A stretch of DNA of 64,000 nt, from the NCBI RefSeq assembly GCF_001514125.1, contig NZ_KQ948552.1, positions 248,001 through 312,000 on the forward strand. The letters run 5' to 3'. This stretch comes from Streptomyces longwoodensis. GTDB taxonomy: Bacteria > Actinomycetota > Actinomycetes > Streptomycetales > Streptomycetaceae. A program made the position numbers and the translations under genes. The notes beneath the pieces were generated by a model. That model saw nothing but the letters and a program-made list of their open reading frames with translations, made no database searches and was not told the origin of the DNA. Below, in pieces: positions 18,408-28,999 of the stretch (the first letter of the stretch is position 1; each line of letters begins with the position of its first letter).

Positions 18408-18436
18408 GAGCCGCGGCCGGTCGTCGGCCGCGGCTC
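18408..18436. terminator. bidirectional intrinsic terminator-like hairpin
   Basis: GAGCCGCGGCCG (18408-18419) pairs perfectly with CGGCCGCGGCTC (18425-18436) around a 5-nt loop. It lies between the convergent XRE-cupin gene and the small peptide gene. There is no U tract, as is common in Streptomyces. Confidence 0.7.
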
Positions 18437-18453
18437 GTGCTGCCGGCGGGAGG

Positions 18454-18627
18454 TCAGTCGACGCTGGGCAGGATGTGGGGCTCGGCGAGGTCTTCCTCGT
18501 AGCCCGCGAGGCGGATCGGGGCGGAGCGGGCCCACACGTCGAGGCTCCCGATGTCCCCGGGCCTGCGGCGGCCGCGCTCCGTGCGTTCCTTGGGGCGTTC
18601 TTCGCGATCCATCGTCTCCGGTGTCAC
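18454..18627 (-). CDS. orphan 57-residue peptide
   Basis: GTG at 18627 has an ideal AAGGAG site upstream (spacing 6) and gives a 57-residue peptide. The N-terminal half is strongly charged (EERPKERTERGRRRPGD). The C-terminal half is distinctive: SLDVWARSAPIRLAGYEEDL, then AEPHILPSVD at the very end. There is no cysteine, signal peptide or membrane segment. I do not recognise a family. The charged leader plus compact tail recalls ribosomal-peptide precursors, but no modifying enzyme lies next to it. The coding start is supported by the ribosome site, and a strong terminator follows. Confidence 0.65.
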   Translation of the reverse strand: MTPETMDREERPKERTERGRRRPGDIGSLDVWARSAPIRLAGYEEDLAEPHILPSVD

Positions 18628-19086
18628 CGCGCACTCCTTATGTGTCGGGTCACCCTGGGCACGTGCCGGCCTCTGAACGGTCCGGCGACTGACGCACCCT
18701 CGGGACTTGCGTGAAGGCAGTTCGGTCGCGGTGGCGCCGGCAACTCCAGGGAGAACGAACCGATGTGAACCGGCGTGTCCCATGACGGACGATGGGTGCG
18801 GGTGGGACCCCTTGGTGCTGTCCGTCCGCTCCAGGTTAACCAAATGAGCAGAGGGCCGCTCGATAGCAGTGAAAATTTGGGGTAACCATGGCAAGTCACC
18901 CGGATGTCCCCCTGGGTGAAGTGTGCCGTTTCCGGAGCGTATTCACCTTTTCTGCGTCACTCGAACGGCCTATGGCGACGTACGGGACAGCGAGTCGGCG
19001 GCGCAGTTCAGGTGGCGTTGGTCCGGGCGCAAGCTGACGATGATCTGCTGGGGGACCGCAACGGCTGCCCGCGGGAGGACTGGCGC
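18628..19086. other. 459-bp divergent intergenic region with an inverted repeat
   Basis: No convincing gene. GGTTAACCAAAT (18834-18845) is nearly the inverse of ATTTGGGGTAACC (18875-18887), with a 29-nt spacer; GGTTAACC is itself a palindrome. The stretch around 18925-18990 is less G+C-rich than the flanks and may hold the promoter or leader of the HD-like gene. Confidence 0.5.
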
Positions 19087-19530
19087 ATGGAGCTGCGCAG
19101 CGTCGAGGAGCTGATGGACCTGCTGTCCGCGTGCCGGGGCGTGGCGGACCGGCCGGGCGACGGCCCCGGGACGGACCTGCACGACCACGCCCTGCGCACG
19201 GCGGCGCTGCTGCGCCGAAGTCGCCCCGCGGACAAGGAACTCCAGCTCGCGGGTCTGGTGCGGCCCGTCGGTCACCTGCTGTGCCCCTCCGGGACCACCG
19301 GCCGCGCCGGCCTCACCGCCGACGCCGTACGGCCCCTGCTCGGCCCCCGCGTGGCCCGGCTGGTGGCCGCCCACCCGTGGTCCGACTCGGCCGACGAGGA
19401 CGCGCTGAGCCTGCGCGACGCCGACGAGGAGGCCCGGGCCGCCGGCTTCGACGCGGGGGTGCTGGAGGACTGGCGGACGGTGCTGGAGCTCGTCGCCGAG
19501 CGCAACGCCCGCCTGGGCGCCGTCGACTGA
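19087..19530 (+). CDS. HD-domain-like protein with lost metal ligands
   Basis: A 147-residue protein with ATG 19087 after GGGAGGAC. The fold signature of small HD hydrolases (PhnZ/MIOX-like) is visible: DLHDHALRTAALLRR, then ELQLAGLVRPVGHLL, where functional relatives have an HD pair in VHDVGHLL. Here HD is replaced by RP, and the downstream histidine motif also seems absent. The C-terminal GVLEDWRTVLELV remains typical. It is therefore probably a catalytically dead member, or a decaying gene. The closest functional relatives act on phosphonates or nucleotides. No phosphonate genes are nearby. Confidence 0.7.
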   Translation: MELRSVEELMDLLSACRGVADRPGDGPGTDLHDHALRTAALLRRSRPADKELQLAGLVRPVGHLLCPSGTTGRAGLTADAVRPLLGPRVARLVAAHPWSDSADEDALSLRDADEEARAAGFDAGVLEDWRTVLELVAERNARLGAVD

Positions 19531-19603
19531 CCGGGCCGGGGTCAGGCGGCGCCGGCTGCCCCGGCACGCGGGTGCGGGCCGGGGGCCGGGGGACGCCCGG
19601 GGG

Positions 19604-21172
19604 TCACCACTTGCCGGGCGCGTAGTCCTTCAGGAAGACGCCGTACACGTCGTCGCCGGCCTCGCCGCGCACGATGGGGTCGTAGACCCGGGCCGCGCCG
19701 TCGACCAGGTCGAGCGGGGCGTGGAAACCGGCCTCGGCGAGGCGCAGCTTGTCGTAGTGCGGGCGCTCGTCGGTGATCCAGCCGGTGTCCACGGACGTCA
19801 TGAGGATGCCGTCGGCGTCGAACATCTCCTGCGCGCTGGTCCGGGTGACCATGTTCATGGCCGCCTTGGCCGCGTTGGTGTTCGGGTGCCCGGCGCCCTT
19901 GTAGCCGCGGTTGAAGACGCCCTCCATCGCGGAGACGTTGACGACGTACGCCCGTCCGCTCGTCGCCTTCTTCGCGGCGTCCGCCATCGCCGGGCGCAGC
20001 GCGCTGATGAGGATGAACGGGGAGGTGTAGTTGCACAGCTGGGTCTCGAGGAGCTCGACCGGGGAGATCTGGTCGATGGTCTGCACCCAGGTGTTGGTGT
20101 CGACGACGTCCGGGACGAGGCCGCCGGCGTCGATGGCGGTGCCGTCCAGGTGGCGGGCGACGCTGGCGTTTCCCGCGACGAGCGCGAGGTCGGCGACCCG
20201 CTGCGCGTCCAGGCCGCTCACACCGACGGGCAGGGCGGTGATGCCGTCGACGGCACCGGAGTTGAAGGCGCCGATGACGTGGTGGGCGGGGAGCTCACCG
20301 GCGGGCAGCGGGGCACCCTCGCCCTCGACCAGGGCCGCGTAGGCGGAGGGCAGGCGGCGTACGGTCTGCGTCGCGTTGTTGATCAGGATGTCGAGCGGTC
20401 CCGCCGCGGAGACCTGCTCGGCGAGCGCCACGGCCTGGGCCGGGTCGCGCAGGTCGATGCCGACGACCTCCAGGCGGTGCAGCCACTCCCCCGAGTCCTC
20501 CATCGCCTTGAAGCGGCGGATGGCGTCCTTCGGGAACCGCGTGGTGACCGTGGTGTGGGCGCCGTCGCGCAGCAGCCGCAGGGCGATGTACATGCCGATC
20601 TTGGCGCGGCCGCCGGTGAGCAGGGCGCGCTTGCCGGTGAGGTCGGCGCGGGCGTCGCGCTTGGCGCGGTTCAGCGCGGCGCAGTCCTGGCAGAGCTGGT
20701 GGTAGAAGTAGTCGACCTCGACGTAGCGCTGCTTGCAGGTGTAGCAGGAGCGCGGGCGCTGGAGTATGCCCGCGATGCGGCCGGCCTCGACCTTGGAGGA
20801 CGGCAGGATGCCCTCCGTCTCGTCGTCGATGCGCTCGGCGGAGCCGGTCGCGGTGGCCTCGGTGACCGCGCGGTCGTGGGCGGTCTTGGCGGCCCGGCGC
20901 TCCTGGCGGCGGCGCTGCTTGACCGAGCGGTAGATGTGCGAGGTGGCCCGGCGGACCCGGATCGCGTCGGGGTGGTCGACGTCGATCGTGTCCAGCTCCT
21001 CCAGCACGCTCAGGCACACGGCGAGCCGCTCGGGGTCGATGCCCGGGCCGTACGCCTCGGGGGCGTCGGCCGCCTCCTGCGGCTCCCGCGCCTGCGGGAC
21101 GCGCGACTCCGCTTCGGGGGACGCCGGGAACGCCCCGTCCGCCGCCGCCAGGCCGTCTTCTGTCACCGTCAT
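19604..21172 (-). CDS. SDR-family protein with N-terminal zinc-ribbon extension
   Basis: A 522-residue protein. Residues 1-145 are an unusual N-terminal region rich in charged helices (RSVKQRRRQERRAAK). A cysteine cluster follows (CYTC, then LCQDC about 16 residues later), likely a zinc ribbon. A Rossmann short-chain dehydrogenase domain comes next, with the cofactor loop LLTGGRAKIGMYIALRLL and NNAT. The serine motif is VVNVSAMEG, but the usual Tyr of YxxxK reads as Thr (TNAAK), so classical oxidoreductase chemistry is doubtful. It is longer than ordinary SDRs (about 250 residues). The function is unknown and the substrate may be a macromolecule given the zinc ribbon. Confidence 0.85.
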   Translation of the reverse strand: MTVTEDGLAAADGAFPASPEAESRVPQAREPQEAADAPEAYGPGIDPERLAVCLSVLEELDTIDVDHPDAIRVRRATSHIYRSVKQRRRQERRAAKTAHDRAVTEATATGSAERIDDETEGILPSSKVEAGRIAGILQRPRSCYTCKQRYVEVDYFYHQLCQDCAALNRAKRDARADLTGKRALLTGGRAKIGMYIALRLLRDGAHTTVTTRFPKDAIRRFKAMEDSGEWLHRLEVVGIDLRDPAQAVALAEQVSAAGPLDILINNATQTVRRLPSAYAALVEGEGAPLPAGELPAHHVIGAFNSGAVDGITALPVGVSGLDAQRVADLALVAGNASVARHLDGTAIDAGGLVPDVVDTNTWVQTIDQISPVELLETQLCNYTSPFILISALRPAMADAAKKATSGRAYVVNVSAMEGVFNRGYKGAGHPNTNAAKAAMNMVTRTSAQEMFDADGILMTSVDTGWITDERPHYDKLRLAEAGFHAPLDLVDGAARVYDPIVRGEAGDDVYGVFLKDYAPGKW

Positions 21173-21225
21173 CGCGCTGCCGCTTCCCTGATCACCCGCG
21201 CAGCGCTCCGACCGCGCCCGCCTCC

Positions 21226-21241
21226 GAAGGCGGAATTTTAC
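21226..21241. terminator. small GC hairpin followed by AATTTTA
   Basis: CCGCCT and AGGCGG flank a four-base loop, then AATTTTA on the plus strand. A second overlapping GC stem (GGCGG/CCGCC) lies just to the right. It sits between the WS/DGAT stop and the SDR start, both on the minus strand, and may end WS/DGAT-side or antisense transcripts. The case is weak. Confidence 0.35.
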
Positions 21242-21289
21242 TTCAGCGGCGGCTCCGCCTCCGAACCGGCGACGATCATGCCCGCACGA

Positions 21290-22648
21290 TCACGCCCCGC
21301 AGGCCTCGATGAGCGTCGCCACCTCCGCGGTGAGCGCGTCGGCCAGCCGGTCGAGGTCGGGTACGGCCGCCGCGTCCGCGACGAGCCCGTAGTGGACGTG
21401 GCCGCGGTAGGTCGAGACGGCGACCGCCAGGGACTGGCCGCGGGCGAGCGGGGCGTACGGGAAGACGGCGGTGACCGGGTTCCCGCCGAGCTTCAGGCCG
21501 AGGCTCGGCAGGGGCACGCTGGTGACCAGGATGTCGAACCAGAGCCGTGCGGCCTGGCTCACCAGGGGCCCGCCGATGCGGTGCCCGAGGGCGGGCACGT
21601 GGTCGGCGAGCAGGGCGACGGCGCCCGCGCCCCGGTGGGGGCCGGCGTCCTTGTTGCGGTCCATGGCCGAGCGGACCGCGGCCAGGCGGCGCAGCGGGTC
21701 GGGGTCGTGCACCGGGAGCCGCATCAGGTAGCCGGAGAGCCGGTTGCCCTGGGGGTGGGCGGTGCGCGGGCGGCGCCGGGACACGGGGATGAGGGCGCGG
21801 GGGGCCACGCCGTCGCTGCCGTCGCCGCGCTCGTCCAGCCAGCGGCGCAGGGCGCCCGCGACGACGGCGATCAGGACGTCGTTGACGGTGCCGCCGACGG
21901 TCTTGCGGACGCGGTGCACGTCGTCGAGGTCGATGACCACCCCGGCGGTGCGGCGGGTGCCGGTGGGTCCGGCGGTGAGCGCCCCGCTGGACCGGGTGCC
22001 CAGGGTGGACACGGCCACGGAGGCGCCGATGTCGAGGGCGCGGCCCACGTCGGACAGGGTGCCGCGCACCAGGTCGGGCAGTCGGCGCACGTCCGGCAGC
22101 AGGCCGCGGCGCGGCTCCTCGGGGCGCGGGCGGGACGCGGGCAGGTCCATGGGGTCGAGGACGGCGGCGGCCAGGGTCAGCGCGCGAAGCCCGTCGGCGA
22201 GGGCGTGGTGGAACTTGAACAGCACCGCGAAGGACGCCCCGTCCCGGCCCGGCAGCACGTGCGCCTCCCACGGCGGCCGGCCGCGCTGCAGCGGGCGTTC
22301 CATGAGGCGGCCGGCCTGGGCCTGGAAGTCGGCGGTCGGGGCGTGCAGCCGGACGTGGCGCAGCGGGTCGAAGTCGGGGTCGGGCTCACGGGCCGCGCCG
22401 CCGAAGGCGAGCGGGCGGCGCAGGTCGAGAGGGCGGTCGCGGTCGAAGGGCCGCCACACGTCCCGGATCCGCATGCGCAGTCCGGGCACCCCGGCGGCGC
22501 GCGCGGCGAGCAGGTCGGCGGCGTGGGCGCCGGCGGTCGGCGAATGGGCCTCGAACACCCCGAGCGCGCCGAGGTGCATGGGGTGCTCGGGCGACTCGAT
22601 GTTCCAGAACGCCAGGTCCAGCGGTGCGAGCAGATCAGCAGCAGTCAA
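21290..22648 (-). CDS. wax ester synthase / diacylglycerol acyltransferase (WS/DGAT)
   Basis: A 452-residue acyltransferase with the catalytic HHxxxDG motif (HHALADG, about residue 142), the opening FWNIESPEHPMHLGALG, and the C-terminal domain feature NPVTAVFPYAPL. These enzymes esterify acyl-CoA to diacylglycerol or long alcohols, making storage lipid on membranes and lipid bodies. The start is TTG 22648 with GCGAGG upstream; no ATG or GTG fits the conserved N-terminus better. It lies next to the glycogen genes, so this stretch is rich in carbon-storage functions. Confidence 0.9.
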   Translation of the reverse strand: MTAADLLAPLDLAFWNIESPEHPMHLGALGVFEAHSPTAGAHAADLLAARAAGVPGLRMRIRDVWRPFDRDRPLDLRRPLAFGGAAREPDPDFDPLRHVRLHAPTADFQAQAGRLMERPLQRGRPPWEAHVLPGRDGASFAVLFKFHHALADGLRALTLAAAVLDPMDLPASRPRPEEPRRGLLPDVRRLPDLVRGTLSDVGRALDIGASVAVSTLGTRSSGALTAGPTGTRRTAGVVIDLDDVHRVRKTVGGTVNDVLIAVVAGALRRWLDERGDGSDGVAPRALIPVSRRRPRTAHPQGNRLSGYLMRLPVHDPDPLRRLAAVRSAMDRNKDAGPHRGAGAVALLADHVPALGHRIGGPLVSQAARLWFDILVTSVPLPSLGLKLGGNPVTAVFPYAPLARGQSLAVAVSTYRGHVHYGLVADAAAVPDLDRLADALTAEVATLIEACGA

Positions 22649-22729
22649 GGGGTGCCTCGCGTCGACAGCGGGTTGAGCCGGGGGAAGGGTCCACCCCCAG
22701 CATCCGCCATCACGCGGTGACGGCGCCCG

Positions 22730-23950
22730 CTACGACACGATCTGACCCTTCCCGAGGGCGATGACCCCGCCCTGGGAGACGGTGTACAGCTCGGCGTCGC
22801 GCTCCGGGTTCACCCCGATGGTCGCACCCGGCGGCACCTGGACGTTCTTGTCCAGGACCGCCCCGCGCACCACCGCGCCGCGCCCGATGTGGACGTTGTC
22901 GTGGAGCACCGACCCCTGCACCACCGCGCCCGGGTCCACCACCACGCCCGGCGAGAGCACCGAGCGGGTGACCTGCCCGCGGATCAGGCAGCCCGCGCTG
23001 ATGATCGACTCACTGGCCATGCCGCCCGCGTTGAAGCGGGCCGGGGACAGCTGGCCGGAGTGGGTGTAGATCGGCCAGGAGCGGTTGTACAGGTTGAACT
23101 TGGGGCGCTCGGCGATCAGGTCCATGTGCGACTCGTAGTACGCGTCGAGCGTGCCCACGTCCCGCCAGTAGCCCTGGTCGCGGCTGGTCTCGCCGGGCAC
23201 GTGGTTCTCGCTGAAGTCGTACAGGTGGGCCTCTCCGCGCGCGGTCAGCTGGGGCAGGATCGAGCCGCCCATGTCGTGCACGGACTCCTCGTCCTCGGCG
23301 TCGCGCTGGAGCGCCTCGATGAGGGCCTTGGTGGTGAAGATGTAGTTGCCCATGGAGGCGAAGACGCACTGCGGGTCGTCGGGCAGTCCGGGCGGGTCGG
23401 CGGGCTTCTCCAGGAAGCCCTCCACCGTCTGGCCGTCCGAGCCGGGCTTGATCACCCCGAACGACGACGACTCGGTGCGCGGCACGCGGATACCGGCCAC
23501 CGTGACGCCGGCGCCGCTGTCGATGTGCTGGGCGAGCATCTGGCGCGGGTCCATGCGGTACACGTGGTCGGCGCCGAACACCGCGACGTACTCGGGCTGC
23601 TCGTCGTAGATCAGGTTCAGCGACTGCAGGATCGCGTCGGCGCTGCCCAGGTACCAGCGCGGGCCGAGGCGCTGCTGGGCGGGGACCGGGGTGACGTAGT
23701 TGCCGAGCAGGCTCGACATGCGCCACGTGGTGGTGATGTGCCGGTCCAGCGAGTGCGACTTGTACTGCGTCAGGACGCAGATGCGCAGGATGTCGGCGTT
23801 GACGAGGTTGGACAGCACGAAGTCCACGAGGCGGTAGGTGCCGCCGAACGTGACCGCCGGCTTCGCCCGGTCCGCCGTCAACGGCATCAGCCGCTTGCCC
23901 TCGCCGCCCGCCAGGACGATGCCCAGCACGGAAGGTCCACCACGACGCAT
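22730..23950 (-). CDS. glgC: glucose-1-phosphate adenylyltransferase
   Basis: A 406-residue ADP-glucose pyrophosphorylase. It has the N-terminal nucleotidyl-transferase loop [20 protein letters not shown], the catalytic-region motif [13 protein letters not shown], the sugar-binding EKPADPP and a C-terminal left-handed beta-helix ([16 protein letters not shown]). It makes ADP-glucose from glucose-1-phosphate and ATP, the first committed step to glycogen or maltose-1-phosphate. It lies 90 bp downstream of glgA on the same strand, probably in one unit. Confidence 0.96.
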   Translation of the reverse strand: MRRGGPSVLGIVLAGGEGKRLMPLTADRAKPAVTFGGTYRLVDFVLSNLVNADILRICVLTQYKSHSLDRHITTTWRMSSLLGNYVTPVPAQQRLGPRWYLGSADAILQSLNLIYDEQPEYVAVFGADHVYRMDPRQMLAQHIDSGAGVTVAGIRVPRTESSSFGVIKPGSDGQTVEGFLEKPADPPGLPDDPQCVFASMGNYIFTTKALIEALQRDAEDEESVHDMGGSILPQLTARGEAHLYDFSENHVPGETSRDQGYWRDVGTLDAYYESHMDLIAERPKFNLYNRSWPIYTHSGQLSPARFNAGGMASESIISAGCLIRGQVTRSVLSPGVVVDPGAVVQGSVLHDNVHIGRGAVVRGAVLDKNVQVPPGATIGVNPERDAELYTVSQGGVIALGKGQIVS

Positions 23951-24040
23951 GGCCCGCTCTCCTCACCCTGGTTGATGCATGGTTGCCCCGGGCGGGGCGA
24001 ACTAAGCCTGCGAAACGCGGACCACGTGGTCCGAGGGCGC

Positions 24041-25213
24041 CTACGACGCCTTCAGGACCTCCTCGTACAGCCCGACGGTGCGCCGTGCCACGGCGTCCCA
24101 GCCGAACTCGTCCACCGCGCGCTCGCGCCCCGCCTCGCCCATCCGCCGGGCGCGCTCCGGGTCGCCGGTCACCTCGTCCAGCGCGCGGGCGAGGGCCGCC
24201 TCGAAGGCCTCCCCCGCGTCGTCGAGGTCGACGAGCAGTCCCGTGCCGCCGTCCTCGACGACCTCGGGGATGCCGCCGACCCGGGAGGCCACCACGGGGG
24301 TGCCGCAGGCCATGGCCTCCAGGTTCACGATGCCGAGGGGCTCGTACACCGACGGGCACACGAAGACCGTCGCGTGCGTGAGCAGCTGGATCACCTCGGG
24401 GCGCGGCAGCATCCGGGGGATCCAGTGCACGCCGTCGCGGGCCCGGCCCAGCTCCTCGAACAGCTCACGGAACTCGCGGTCGATCTCGGGCGTGTCGGGT
24501 GCGCCGGCGCACAGCACGACCTGGGTGGCGGGGTCGAGGTGCCGGACGGCCCGCAGCAGGTGGGGCACGCCCTTCTGGCGGGTGATGCGCCCGACGAACA
24601 GCACGTACGGCCGGTTCGGGTCGACGCCGATCCGGGCGAGCGCGTCGGTGCCGTGGTCGGGCCGGTACAGGGCGGTGTCGATGCCGTTGTGCACGACGTG
24701 GACCCGGGCCGGGTCCAGGTCGGGGTAGCAGTCGAGGATGTCGGCGCGCATCGCGCCGGAGACGGCGACCACCGCGTCCGCGGACTCGACGGCGGTGCGC
24801 TCGGCCCAGCTGGAGAGCGTGTAGCCGCCGCCGAGCTGCTCGGCCTTCCAGGGGCGCAGCGGCTCCAGCGAGTGGGCGGTCATCACGTGCGGGATGCCGT
24901 GCAGCATCTTGGCGAGGTGGCCGCCGAGGTTGGCGTACCAGGTGTGGGAGTGCACCAGGTCGCGGCCCTCCAGGGCGGCGGCCATCGACAGGTCCACGGA
25001 GAAGGTGCGCAGGGCGTCGTTGGCGCCGTCGAGCGCGGACCACGGGCGGTGGCGCAGCACGCCCTCGGCCTTCTCGCGCGCGGTGAGCTCGCCCCAGCAG
25101 TGCACGTCCAGGTCGACCAGGGGACGCAACTCGCGGGCCAGGAACTCCACGTGGACGCCCGCGCCGCCGTACACGTCCGGGGGGTACTCCCGGGTCAGCA
25201 GTCCCACTCGCAC
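24041..25213 (-). CDS. glgA: glycogen synthase / ADP-glucose glycosyltransferase (GT4)
   Basis: A 390-residue GT-B glycosyltransferase. It has the N-terminal loop REYPPDVYGGAGVHVEFLA, the middle VHNGIDTALYRPD and VLFVGRITRQKG, and the C-terminal E-x7-E donor motif in CPSVYEPLGIVNLEAMACG. I start at GTG 25213, where homology begins; the open frame upstream has no homology. In actinobacteria the GT4 enzyme annotated GlgA can act as the maltose-1-phosphate synthase GlgM using ADP-glucose, so both names are possible. It is followed at once by glgC, which supplies its donor. Confidence 0.93.
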   Translation of the reverse strand: MRVGLLTREYPPDVYGGAGVHVEFLARELRPLVDLDVHCWGELTAREKAEGVLRHRPWSALDGANDALRTFSVDLSMAAALEGRDLVHSHTWYANLGGHLAKMLHGIPHVMTAHSLEPLRPWKAEQLGGGYTLSSWAERTAVESADAVVAVSGAMRADILDCYPDLDPARVHVVHNGIDTALYRPDHGTDALARIGVDPNRPYVLFVGRITRQKGVPHLLRAVRHLDPATQVVLCAGAPDTPEIDREFRELFEELGRARDGVHWIPRMLPRPEVIQLLTHATVFVCPSVYEPLGIVNLEAMACGTPVVASRVGGIPEVVEDGGTGLLVDLDDAGEAFEAALARALDEVTGDPERARRMGEAGRERAVDEFGWDAVARRTVGLYEEVLKAS

Positions 25214-25259
25214 CCGGAACCCCCTGTTTCTCGTGATCGTCGTGGCCGGATCTCCATGG

Positions 25260-26048
25260 TCACCCAGACGGGGCCCGTGGGGAAGAGCGCGGCGGTCGTG
25301 TGAAGCAACAGTCACCGCAGACGCCGCCCGCGGGCACACGGTAGTAGAGGCAGCAGCTGCGCCGGCGGAAGGCCGGCCCGGTGAAGGTGCCGGTACCGGA
25401 GAGGTACGGGTGAGCGAACAGGCGTTCGGCGGCGGTGGCGGTGCGCCGGGCCACGTCCGGGCGCCCGCGGTCGCGCGCCCAGCGGTCGAGCTGGCCGGCC
25501 GCGCCCGCGACCGCCGAGGCCGCGTTGCCCCGCAGCAGGCCCGGGGCCAAGCGGTGACGGGCCGCCAGGACCCGCGCCAGCGGCAGGAGGTGTCCCTCTA
25601 GCAGCACCTCGCCGATGAGGTCGGCGGGCCGGGGGCGTACGTCCGTCAGCCACAGGTCGTCGGGGGCCGTCGCCTCGGGGTCCCACCGCAGCAGGCCGGG
25701 CGCGAGATCCGGTACGGCGCCGTGCAGCGCGGCGCAGCCGAGGGCGACCGCCGCGAGCCGGGCGGCGAGTCCCAGGTGGGCCACGGAGGCCGCGACGCGC
25801 TCCTCGGGCGCCCCGGTCCCGGCCGCGACCTTGCGGACACGGGCGGCCAGGGGGTCGGGACCGTCCGGGGCGCGGTCCGCGTAGGCGTCGGCGAGCGTGG
25901 GGAGCGGCCGGGGTGGCCGCGCGGCGACCCGCAGCACGAAGAAGCCGCCGAGCGGACGGAGCGCGGCGAGGTCGGCGTCGAGGGCGGGCGCGGGGTCGCC
26001 GTCAAGGGCGGGCGCGGGGTCGCGGTCGGGAGCGGGGTCGAGGTCCAC
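25260..26048 (-). CDS. (2Fe-2S)-binding protein, FhuF C-terminal-like
   Basis: A protein of about 262 residues. The diagnostic feature is at the C-terminus: RRRSCCLYYRVPAGGVCGDC, a C-C-x10-C-x2-C arrangement as in ferric-iron reductase FhuF, which binds a [2Fe-2S] cluster and releases iron from ferric siderophores. The middle part is helical and alanine-rich. The start is uncertain: GTG 26048 has a TAGGA at suitable distance, and a TTG at 26066 is also possible. A short PAPALDGD/PAPALDAD repeat lies near the N-terminus. There is no siderophore cluster in view. Confidence 0.82.
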   Translation of the reverse strand: MDLDPAPDRDPAPALDGDPAPALDADLAALRPLGGFFVLRVAARPPRPLPTLADAYADRAPDGPDPLAARVRKVAAGTGAPEERVAASVAHLGLAARLAAVALGCAALHGAVPDLAPGLLRWDPEATAPDDLWLTDVRPRPADLIGEVLLEGHLLPLARVLAARHRLAPGLLRGNAASAVAGAAGQLDRWARDRGRPDVARRTATAAERLFAHPYLSGTGTFTGPAFRRRSCCLYYRVPAGGVCGDCCFTRPPRSSPRAPSG

Positions 26049-26299
26049 GACGTGCAGTCCTACCAAGGGGTGTCGGGGCGATTACCTAGGGGGTCCCCGG
26101 GTGTGGATCAGTGGGCGGGTGACGTCGGCACCCGCCCTGGGGATGAGGGGCGGTGCGCCGTACTCCATCGGCAGTAGGACCCATTGAGTGCTCAGGGACG
26201 ACGACGGGAACAGGATCGGCAGGGCATCGTGTTGGTCATGGATGACGACCGTTCGCCGCGCCGGGCCCCGGGCCCCGGCCTCACGCAGAGGAGCAGCTC

Positions 26300-28745
<2,446 letters not shown>

Positions 28746-28999
28746 TCACGTGCCAAGTGGCCGTAAAGCGTCGCTGGTTGGCCGGAACGGTGGTGACAGG
28801 GCGGTCCCCGGGTAGCGAACGGGGGCGCGAACCGGCGGCCGGTCAGGTGAGGCGGGGACGCCCGTTCGTACGTACTCACCCGCGTCGGACCGGATGTGCG
28901 GGCGGCGTACCGGCACGTCAGCATGGTCGGAGGACCATACTGGCGAGCACGACCGGCACCACCCCCGCACGATTGACGATTGTTCGAGGAGCAGGCGGT

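Noticed and set aside
18923-19114. 63-codon frame upstream of the HD-like gene
   Set aside because: No ribosome site and it overlaps the well-supported start of the HD-like gene in another frame. More likely a leader or promoter region.
26114-26136. GGCGGGTG-N7-CACCCGCC hairpin between the divergent FhuF-like and DMT genes
   Set aside because: Both genes point away from it, so it is not a terminator, and it does not resemble an iron box. Left unassigned.
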